Below are positions 26,295-33,855 of a stretch of DNA of 36,590 bases, in pieces. Made by a program: the position numbers and the translations under genes. Location of the stretch: assembly GCA_964431685.1 (NCBI GenBank), contig CAYSLA010000016.1, forward strand, positions 1 to 36,590, in the 5' to 3' direction. Source of the stretch: CAYSLA01 sp964431685 (GTDB lineage Bacteria > Armatimonadota > UBA5829). Position 1 is the stretch's first letter. Every line of letters starts with the position of its first letter. The notes under the pieces were generated by a model. It ran no database searches and was not told the origin of the DNA. It was given only the letters and a program-made list of their open reading frames with translations.

Positions 26295-27368
26295 GTGCGC
26301 AATAGACCGTCGATAAAAAGAAATCGCTCTCACGAGCGAGGGGCTGCCTACCTGCTCGCGATAACTGCCCTGATGGTTGGGTCAGTTCTTGCGCTGGCTC
26401 TGCTTGAGGCCGCCAACGGCTACTTCCTGGCCGAGTCCAGCCGTAAGGGTGTTCGAGAGGCCAGGTATATGGCCGAAGCCGGGGTAGATTACACGGCGTG
26501 GCAGCTAGGTGAAAACATGGTCTCTGTACCCTACGAGGCGAACATTACCCTTTCCACCGGCAGTTTCAGCGTGACGGCTACGGACGACTCTGCCAGAGAC
26601 CCGGGGACAGTGTTGATAACATCCATAGGATATGCGAATGGCTCTACGCACACAGCAAAGCGAGTAGTCAGGGGCAGGATGCCCTTTGATTACGGGCTTT
26701 ACGTCAGTACCGGCGGAGGCGAACTGAAGATTACAAAGCCGATAATCAGTACATTGGCCGAACCTGGGGTGTACTCGAGATACAGGGTGGTGTTTGACCA
26801 CGCCAGCACCTATGTAACGACTGGTGCCTATAGCACTGAGACTATAGAAGCAAGAGTTGGTGCCACACTCTCGCCCAGCTACCCCGGATTCCGGGGCGTA
26901 GCAATGCCGCCGGTAGATTTGACCAAGTACTCCGCCATAGCTGACGAGGTCTACACAGTCAACAAGACGTTCAGCAGCTTGAGCTACTCAACACCCACCG
27001 TGATTCTGGTATACGGCACAGTCGCCATAAATGCCTGCACCTATTCCGGGCGGATCACCATCGTATCGGACGACACCATACAACTGAAAGGCCCGGTTCT
27101 TCCGGCCAGCGATTCGGACTTCCTCGCACTTATCAGCACCAAGAAAGTTGAAACGATGGCTGCCGTTGCGCAGGCGCACGCAATAATCTACGCGTGGAAC
27201 GCAGGTAACACAGGAGAGGCGAAGATTGGGATCGGCGGAGCCTTCAACCAGGTCGGATCGATCAGTTGCAACAGGCTGACTGTGAATTCGGGGGCATGCA
27301 CCCTCGACCGAGATCCGCATTGGAACAGGACGGTTGCCATAGAGATGCGCATGCCCGGAACGTTCTAG
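26295..27368 (+). CDS. PilX-like pilus assembly / minor pilin protein
   Basis: This 357-residue protein starts with GTG 26295, preceded by GAGGAGA. Its N-terminus, RGAAYLLAITALMVGSVLALALLE, is the PilX-type helix, which lacks the GFTLVE signature. It is followed by EARYMAEAGVDYTAWQL, the conserved AEAG block. The C-terminal 250 residues are beta-rich and low in charge. It completes a pilV-W-X set, but no pilY1 adhesin follows, since the next gene faces the other way. Confidence 0.75.
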   Translation: MRNRPSIKRNRSHERGAAYLLAITALMVGSVLALALLEAANGYFLAESSRKGVREARYMAEAGVDYTAWQLGENMVSVPYEANITLSTGSFSVTATDDSARDPGTVLITSIGYANGSTHTAKRVVRGRMPFDYGLYVSTGGGELKITKPIISTLAEPGVYSRYRVVFDHASTYVTTGAYSTETIEARVGATLSPSYPGFRGVAMPPVDLTKYSAIADEVYTVNKTFSSLSYSTPTVILVYGTVAINACTYSGRITIVSDDTIQLKGPVLPASDSDFLALISTKKVETMAAVAQAHAIIYAWNAGNTGEAKIGIGGAFNQVGSISCNRLTVNSGACTLDRDPHWNRTVAIEMRMPGTF

Positions 27369-27489
27369 CACGACCTGTTCGCGACATCAACAGAACCGCA
27401 GGACACTGTGCTTCCAAGGCAGGCCGGCAACCGTCGCGATCACCCGCTCAATCTGCAAGTTGCCCAGCCGCGGAACATACAACACGACA

Positions 27490-28560
27490 CTACTCGACGA
27501 TGATCAGCCAACCTTTGGCGGGTTCAACGGGGATTGGCTCGCCAACAGCAAAGCTCCTGCCCTCCTGAAAACCCTCGACGGGAGGGGCGATGAGTCTGGC
27601 CTTGGACTTATCGAGCCCGACTGCTTCCCAGTCGATATCCAAGTCTATGTTCGTAGTCTCATTGGCCCAACTGGCGAGAGATATCAACGTCTTGTCTTTC
27701 TTGACGTACGCGGTCGCAAGAACGTCTTTGCTGCCAGTCTCCACCGGGCAGCGTTTGGACCAGTATCCGAGACGTTCCGCGTCCTTGATTCCGAACTCGC
27801 CCCACAGCTTGACAAGAGATGCCTGCGCCTTGTTCCACGTGCCTGTCATACCGTAAAGCATGCCTCGCCACTGGTTGCCGCCGTTTTCGTAGTCCAGCAT
27901 CATACCGCCATTGCCGTAAGGAATTCCAGATATCTCGGTCAGCCAGAAATCCGGCGGNNNNNNNNNNNNNNNNNNNNNNNNNNNNNNNNNNNNNNNNNNN
28001 NNNNNNNNNNNNNNNNNNNNNNNNNNNNNNNNNNNNNNNNNNNNNNNNNNNNNNNNNGAACCGGTCAGGCCAATAGCCGGGTCTGTCTCGCCTCCCGGCA
28101 ATGGCTGGCGCCAACCCGGAGTGTAGTTGCTGACCAAGTGCTCCTGCAGCCACGGGAAACCACCCGGCCCCTTGTGTATGGTCGCCTTGTCCGCGTAGTA
28201 TATCATCGTCTCGCCGCGGTTAATCACCTCCGAGCCAAGGCTCCGCAGCGCCCAAAGCTCCGCGGCAAATGTGCTGAGCTGGCCGCACGTGTAGTACACA
28301 AGTGCGCGCCGTCCGCTCTCTTTCTCAGTCTCGCAGTAGTCCCGCAGGGTCTGAAGCGCAATGAACGGATAGTTGATGTACGGGTTGTTCTGCGCACCAT
28401 GGAACGCGAATGACCAGTTCGCCTCCTGACGAGTCCACACTCGCTCATCAATCGGACGGAATGGGGTGACAAGAAATCTGAACTTGAATTCAAGAGATTC
28501 ACTGGCCCTGAGCACATTGCTCAGCCGCGTCTTTAGCACGGATGCAGTTGCCGCGGGCAC
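27490..28560 (-). pseudogene. C-terminal part of a DUF6067 (GH123-like) glycoside hydrolase, 5'-truncated and split by N gap
   Basis: The readable frame contains SLEFKFRFLVTPFRPIDER, then after the gap PPDFWLTEISGIPYGNGGMM and WRGMLYGMT, which resemble the catalytic C-terminal half of DUF6067 proteins. Those normally have several hundred residues upstream. Here the frame begins immediately after the SGNH gene, with an in-frame TGA just upstream, so the N-terminal half is missing. The gap at 27958-28057 falls in the barrel region, and the apparent in-frame passage through it is an artefact of its length. The final strands and the TAG stop look normal. It could be a decayed gene or two contigs wrongly joined. 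Confidence 0.6.
27958..28057. other. Assembly gap of exactly 100 N
   Basis: One hundred undefined bases, the conventional placeholder for a scaffold gap of unknown size. It lies inside the DUF6067-like gene, so the order and spacing of sequence on its two sides are inferred by the assembler. Confidence 0.99.
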
Positions 28561-28564
28561 AGGT

Positions 28565-29460
28565 TCATGGATGTGCTTCTCTCACCCTTATCTCCATCTG
28601 TTTACGGAGCCAGCGAGCCAGGATTTGCTCCGGTGTCGACCTGTCCCTGTCCTTCCGCTCGATTGGGTCGAGATCGTGTCCTCGAATGACTGCGTGAGCA
28701 AGGTCTTCATGATGACGGTCGGCGGCGCTCAAGCTTGGCGTGAACACCGACGGCAGGATGCCGATGCAATCGAAATGCCGCTTCATGTAGCTTCTAGTGG
28801 CATTGTACACATTGCCGTATTTGCGGATGAACCATTCTTTGTTTGTGTCGGTCGCTGTGGCTGGAACCGCCACGATCACCAATTCCGGCTTCTGCGCCAT
28901 AATACCCGCCGCCGACTCCAGAATCTTCGGTAATGAATCGTCCTGCACCACCCACGGAATAACCGTTACCTGTGCATTCGGGTAGATCTCCCGAAGCGCC
29001 TGAACGATGATATGATCGAATGGCTCCATGGCGGCGACTCTCACTGGTTCACCCCTCGCGAGCTTCGCAAGCGTGAACGGGATGCCGGGCACGGGCGCCG
29101 GAACACCGGCAAGTGAAAACCTCCGTCTCGTTATCACGCGGATGACCTTCTGCGCAATGACCTTGTGTCCGTTCATGTTGGGGTGAATCCATTCACTCAT
29201 CATCAGCATCCAGTTCGTCGGGTGTTTCGCGCGAATCCCCTCGAACGTGCAGTACACTTCGGCCACCGCCACATTCTGTTCGTCGCCGACCTGGCCGACG
29301 ATGTCCGCGTATGGGAGCAGTCGCTCGAATGGCTACTCATCGTATCCGTGGTATATTGATGTCGGTGTGCAGAGTATGACTTCAGCCCCAGCATCCTTGC
29401 AGAGCTTCACAATCTGCATCTGGTTATCGTACGATGCTTGCGCAGGCATAGGCTGAGGAG
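28565..29460 (-). pseudogene. SGNH/GDSL hydrolase, N-terminally truncated and interrupted by in-frame TAG
   Basis: The frame from about 29460 to 28565 reads as one SGNH-type protein broken by a TAG at 29333-29335. Before it comes QMQIVKLCKDAGAEVILCTPT, the middle of the SGNH fold. After it come YADIVGQVGDEQNVAVAEVY and the catalytic HPNMNGHKVIAQKV block. A second domain of about 170 residues ends in EQILARWLRKQMEI, resembling two-domain SGNH proteins of sugar loci. The N-terminal block with the nucleophilic serine is missing upstream of ~29445. These enzymes usually remove acyl groups from polysaccharides. The truncation and stop argue against a working product unless the assembly is wrong. 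Confidence 0.6.
29333..29335 (-). other. In-frame amber codon in SGNH hydrolase gene
   Basis: TAG lies between YHGYDE and PFERLLPYAD, with SGNH-like coding sequence in the same frame on both sides. A single base change from TGG, CAG, GAG, TAC or similar would explain it. Confidence 0.8.
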
Positions 29461-29462
29461 GT

Positions 29463-30452
29463 ATGATGCGATTCGATTTGTCGGCAATACCAGCCGACGC
29501 CACGATTACGAAGGCCAAATTCGGTGCGTACTACTGGTATCCTCTTACTGAGGGAGACCTGTTCAGTGGCTCTGTCGTATATGTTGCTCCGGCGTCGGAC
29601 AATTGGGACGAGTCCACGGTGACTTGGAATACGGCCCCGGCCGCGGGCAGTAGCATAACTTCCGTTTTCTATCCACCTGGTCCGTCGCAGGTCGGTTGGC
29701 ACGAGGTATCGGATCTTGCGCTTGCGAACTGGGTCCAGAGTGCGCTGGCAAATCCCGCGATCGCCGAGAATGGATGGAGGCTCTTTGTCAACGGATCAAA
29801 CAATGGAGTTCACCTCAATTCGCGCGAGGCAGACTATGACCGGCCATTTCTTTACGTGGAATACATCCGCAGCAACACCAGTACCATTACATTGCATCCG
29901 ACCGGCGATGCTACACTAACTATGCACGCCTGGAACACGGGCTGGGAGACCCGAGGCTCCGACAATACGCGTTCTTCCACTTGGGTGGATGGCTACGGGG
30001 GCGGATGCGACTCGATAATGAAATGGGACTTATCTGCCATTCCGGCTTGGGCCACAGTAACGAACGCTACCTTTGGCTGGTTCTACTACTATCCAGAAAC
30101 TGACGGCTACGGAGATACCGGAAGGCAGTGTTGGTTCTACCAGGCCAGCGGCCCGTGGTCTGAGAATACGGTCACGTGGAACAACGCACCGGCCAAAGGT
30201 GACTATCTCTTCAACAACTCGGTATATCCGGGGTATGGCAGTTGGCGTACTACCGTGTCCGACCTCACCAATGCCGACCCCTCCGATGACGGCCTTGCGA
30301 ACTGGATATCGGCTGCACTGGCAAGTCCTTTGTTAGCTGCGCACGGGTGGCGATTTTCCGGGCCGAGTGACTCTAACACTGGGGGCACGATGTATTCCCG
30401 CGAGCAGACAGGTTATGCGCCTCATCTGACTGTGGGTTATGTAAGCTACTGA
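29463..30452 (+). CDS. DNRLRE-domain surface protein, 5'-truncated
   Basis: These 329 residues contain two DNRLRE-type repeats, each with FDLSAIP or WDLSAIP, then WDESTVTWNTAPA or WSENTVTWNNAPA, and a terminal ENGWRLFV or AHGWRFSG. The second repeat is complete, including the HPTGDATLTMHAWNTGW lead. The first begins abruptly at MMRFDLSAIP and lacks about 40 residues and any signal peptide. DNRLRE domains are normally secreted beta-sandwich modules. An AGGAGGT lies just before the ATG pair, and an in-frame TGA is close upstream. The missing 5' end coincides with the missing 5' end of the opposite SGNH gene. Confidence 0.65.
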   Translation: MMRFDLSAIPADATITKAKFGAYYWYPLTEGDLFSGSVVYVAPASDNWDESTVTWNTAPAAGSSITSVFYPPGPSQVGWHEVSDLALANWVQSALANPAIAENGWRLFVNGSNNGVHLNSREADYDRPFLYVEYIRSNTSTITLHPTGDATLTMHAWNTGWETRGSDNTRSSTWVDGYGGGCDSIMKWDLSAIPAWATVTNATFGWFYYYPETDGYGDTGRQCWFYQASGPWSENTVTWNNAPAKGDYLFNNSVYPGYGSWRTTVSDLTNADPSDDGLANWISAALASPLLAAHGWRFSGPSDSNTGGTMYSREQTGYAPHLTVGYVSY

Positions 30453-30473
30453 CACAACGTGCAACCGGACAGA

Positions 30474-31559
30474 TCAGTACGTGCCGAAGTCTTTGACAGC
30501 CTGAGCGAATGCTAGCAGGTTCTCCATTGGCACTTCGGGCTGCACACAATGACTCGGCGCAATGAGAAGCCCGCCGCCAACCCCGACTGTTTCGATGCGC
30601 TCGCGCACCTCGTCGCGCACGTCCTGCACAGTGCCGAAAGGCAGAGTCTGCTGAATGCTGATAGTGCCGTTGAAAGCCAACCGATCGCCGTATTGCTTCT
30701 TCAGTGCGGCTGGATCCATCACCTCCGGTTGAATCGGATTCAGAACGTCGACGCCGATCTCAATTAGTTCCTCAATGATCTCCGTCACACACCCGTCAGA
30801 ATGATAGAACCAGATTATGTCCGGCTTGATTTCCCGAGCTGCCTTGATAATCCGTGCGAAGTTCGGTTTGACGAACTCCCGCCACATCGCTGGGGACATC
30901 TGCAGCGACTTCTGCGCGCCCACATCGTCGTGGAACGCCGCGACATCGCAACCCCAGCGTGCCACGTTTGCCGCCGACTCGCAGAATGCATCCGCGACAC
31001 GACGCAACAGAGTATGGGCAAAATCCGGATTGAGCACGAAATCCATCATTAGCTGCTCCATACCTCTGAGATACCAGCACTGCTCATACAGTCCCCCACC
31101 CGCTATGCCGACTGTGGCGTAGCCGCGGCTGTGATAGCTCCGCACTGGCTCGCTGCGATCCACATCGCGCAGCTTGGGAAATGGGTATCGTTCGAGTATC
31201 TCGGGGTCGGGCCGCATTGTTGACAGCGGGTGGTAGATGGCTGGCATTTCCACGTGTTCGGCACGCGGCACCCCCCCAGTAAGTCCCCACGTGCCTCCTG
31301 TGGTGCCCGTGGTCTCATCCGGCAAATCCCCGTCATAGAACACCGAGAAATCCACCGGCTCGGGCTGATACCAGTCCATGCTGTGTACGGGGCGGAAATC
31401 GTGCTCGAAGTAGTCTTCATAGTCGTCATTGCCCGCAAAGTCGCGGAACTTCTGTTTGAATCCAGCAGTCATACCAGGCACCCAATAGGGCACACGGTCG
31501 GGTTGCTGATGCCGGCAGGCCGCAAGATAACGCTCTCGGGGCGTCATAGTGGATTTCAT
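30474..31559 (-). CDS. Uroporphyrinogen-decarboxylase-family protein (MtaA/CmuA-like methyltransferase)
   Basis: This 361-residue TIM-barrel protein has the family start MTPRERYLAACRHQQPDRVP. It has a metal-ligand-like H253-x3-C257 in FYHSDGC and a late cysteine, C338 in APSHCVQPEV, as in corrinoid-linked MtaA/CmuA proteins rather than in true HemE. FNGTISIQQTLPFGT and VLNPIQPEV are typical of the family. Such genes are common in glycoside loci, where the role is often unknown but could be demethylation of methylated sugars. ATG 31559 has GGGAGG 7 bases upstream, overlapping the stop of the GH42-like gene, so the two form an operon. No corrinoid protein gene is nearby. Confidence 0.85.
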   Translation of the reverse strand: MKSTMTPRERYLAACRHQQPDRVPYWVPGMTAGFKQKFRDFAGNDDYEDYFEHDFRPVHSMDWYQPEPVDFSVFYDGDLPDETTGTTGGTWGLTGGVPRAEHVEMPAIYHPLSTMRPDPEILERYPFPKLRDVDRSEPVRSYHSRGYATVGIAGGGLYEQCWYLRGMEQLMMDFVLNPDFAHTLLRRVADAFCESAANVARWGCDVAAFHDDVGAQKSLQMSPAMWREFVKPNFARIIKAAREIKPDIIWFYHSDGCVTEIIEELIEIGVDVLNPIQPEVMDPAALKKQYGDRLAFNGTISIQQTLPFGTVQDVRDEVRERIETVGVGGGLLIAPSHCVQPEVPMENLLAFAQAVKDFGTY

Positions 31560-31563
31560 CTAA

Positions 31564-33717
31564 CTACCTCCCAGCCTTCGTCAGCAGTTCCTGCCATTGA
31601 GACTGAGTCCCGCGGAAGAAGAATGCTGTGCTGTTGCCGGAAACATTGATATCGTGAGAAAGAGAAGGCGAATAGGCCTTGTCGTTCAAGAGATCGTAGA
31701 GTGACTCTGAAGAGGGCATCTCGATATGAAGCGTGCCAGGTTTGCGCACGTGAACACTCAGAAAAGACCGGCTGAAGTAGCTGGCATCACTGGTGTCGAC
31801 GTAGACGTGCACACCCGCAAACCGCGCTATGTCGCGAAACACCGCTGGGTCGATTGGAGAAGCCATACAGTAGATGCTGTTGGCGCCGTTTACCTTCTTG
31901 CACGCCATGCCTACTGTTCCTGTGGTATGCACATAGCCCCACGCCTGGGCTTCGGGATCCACAACATCGAATACCGGAGTGACGTGGTAGTGGCTGCCCA
32001 TCATCACGGTGTGCTGGATCGGGCCCGGAAGATCGGCATCCGTATCCACCGACATTCTGTGGTGCATGCCCTGCAGGCGCAACTGGATGCCAGTCAGATC
32101 AGTCATGTTGTCTGCACTCATTGTACCATTGCGAATGTAACCTGATCCATACACCCATACCACCGTCTTGCCTTCAACCAGGAGTTTCTGACGCACCTTC
32201 TCCCGCTGCGAATCCGTCAGGGCAAAGCACCCGCTCATAAAATACAGCTTGTAGTCATCGCCCTCCAGCGCATCGTCAAGCAGGAGGCGATCGACAGGAG
32301 CGCCCACACGGTTCAGTAAGATGTTGGGGCCCTCAGTGAAGGAGTTGGCAACCGCGTTATCTGGCGGGCAGTTGTAAAGCGATTCCGCATCCAGCACCAT
32401 CGCAATCTCCGCACAACTGCGACGGTCCGCGTGCAGACCCGCTGTGGCGATCGCGTTAAGCTGTTTGATGGCACTCATAGTCTCGGCGTCGTCATACCAT
32501 CCGCCGCCCATGTCAAACCACCATTGGCCGGTCCCTGCTGTCAGGCAAAGCGCCATCTCACGCTGCTGAACAGCGATCGTCTCTGCTCCACGCCCGCGGT
32601 CATCCGGCAGATTCTCAGTCAAATGCGTGCGAATGTCATTTTCGTCCAGCCAAAGCTTGCCCGATCGTTGAACCGAACGAATGGGTGCGTGGAAGTAGCT
32701 GCTTCCCAGACCACAAGAGCGTTCTCCATAGCCGGTGGGCGATGTGACGAAATCAATCGATTCTCGTTTGAGAAGCGACCCGAGGGCCAGGTGCCCGCTG
32801 TCGAGCAATAGACGATCCCAATAGAAGCCTCCCAGGACGTAGCCAAAGAAGCAGCCGACCATCTTGCTGTTCTGAGTTTTGGCCTTGACTGCGCCGGCCA
32901 GAGAGTCGATCGTCTCAACAATCATCTCACCGTTGAAGACGTTGTAGTCGATGATGCGTTGCTTGGTCTGGGGATCGTAGAAGAGCTTGCCATCGGCGTC
33001 GTCACGCTCATCTTTCGTGGGAATCGTCACGGTGGAGAATGTCACACTTGGGTCCGCCCAGGCCTGCTGAAGGCTCTGTTCTGTGCCATAGCGCAGCCGG
33101 AGCCATTCACCGAAAGCCTTGCGGTTGTTCTCGCTGTAGTCAGCACAGAAAAGCGAATGAGAAGCCCACTGAAAGTACTCTTCGGTGCCTCCGCCAGCGA
33201 CGTGGTAGGCAACTATGCGATCACCGTAAGGCCCGTTCTCTATATGATCGATCAGAGCGGCTGTGGCGAACGCCGATGCTTCGCGCCAGCGGCGGGAGGA
33301 GAAACTCGGCGTGCGCGGAGTGTTAAACGCCCACTTGGGGTTTGTTATCTCCGTGTTGTAGACAACGCATTCCTCGGGATAGCGATCCATCCACCATTTC
33401 GGCGCGGCGGAGTACACTCTCGGCATAACCAGCGTCCCCTCCGCCTCGCAGGCCATCGCCATCCGCTCGTCGAACTCGCTCTAGTCGAACTCGTCCTCGG
33501 CTATCCAGGTGGGACGACAGATATTGTAGGGGCATTCATCGCCGGTGCACGAGAATGACGACAAACCCACTCCGATTTCGGCAAAGGCCCTGAAATGCTC
33601 CGTCTTGGGACGATAGGTCATGTAGAACAAGGCAGGCGACGGCTCACCGTCGATGAAGAGGGTGGGTAGTCCGTTATAGTCGCTAACTTCGGTTTTGGGG
33701 CCTGGTGAAACAGCCAT
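31564..33717 (-). pseudogene. GH42-like beta-galactosidase-type glycosidase, interrupted by in-frame TAG
   Basis: Starting at ATG 33717 (GGAG upstream) the frame runs 717 codons to a TAG at 31564, broken only by a TAG at codon 79 (33481-33483). The part before it, SDYNGLPTLFIDGEPSPALF, is a normal N-terminus. The part after has the family barrel: acid/base candidate E179 or E180 in AGGGTEEYFQW, and nucleophile candidate E359 in WLDENDIRTHL (numbering of the joined frame). It also has a GH42-type trimer-domain region and no signal peptide. Relatives have a sense codon where the TAG lies, probably Tyr in a FDYSEFDER-like motif. It would act on cytoplasmic galactosides or similar. Whether it is inactive, a sequence error or read through is open. 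Confidence 0.72.
33481..33483 (-). other. In-frame amber codon in GH42-like gene
   Basis: TAG sits between GAGTTCGAC and AGCGAGTTCGACGAG in the same reading frame on both sides, so it is a point interruption, not a frameshift. The nine-base word GAGTTCGAC is repeated on both sides. Confidence 0.85.
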
Positions 33718-33745
33718 GATCTTCTCCGTTTGTCAGTCGATCAAA

Positions 33746-33796
33746 TTGACAATTTTAACTTGGCTGATGATATCATATATGTCAGGCAGTGTCCAA
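33746..33796. promoter_or_regulatory. Interlocked divergent promoters sharing a palindromic -10
   Basis: Rightward: a perfect TTGACA at 33746-33751 and TATCAT at 33771-33776, 19 bases apart. Leftward: TTGGAC at 33796-33791 and TATCAT at 33772-33767, 18 bases apart. The two -10 boxes overlap in the ten-base palindrome ATGATATCAT (33767-33776). Polymerase at one promoter would block the other. Boxes were found by eye. Confidence 0.55.
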
Positions 33797-33813
33797 TGAG
33801 ATCGGACAAGTCT

Positions 33814-33825
33814 GTCGGATCCGAC
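33814..33825. promoter_or_regulatory. Perfect 12-base palindrome, candidate operator
   Basis: GTCGGATCCGAC is fully self-complementary. It lies between the interlocked promoters and the rightward ATG at 33856, a typical place for a repressor of LacI or similar type. No regulator gene is in the window. Confidence 0.5.
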
Positions 33826-33855
33826 TGGTCTGCCTAAACGGAGAAGATTGATCCC

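Larger units (their letters stand above)
33719..33848. repeat. 13-base inverted repeat at both ends of a divergent intergenic region
   Basis: ATCTTCTCCGTTT at 33719-33731 is the exact reverse complement of AAACGGAGAAGAT at 33836-33848. Each copy provides the GGAG ribosome binding site of one of the two divergent genes, so the leaders of both transcripts share the same 13 bases. Confidence 0.85.

Noticed and set aside
27460..28413. Rightward open frame spanning the N gap
   Set aside because: It exists only because N codons are read as open; the opposite frame carries the DUF6067-like motifs.
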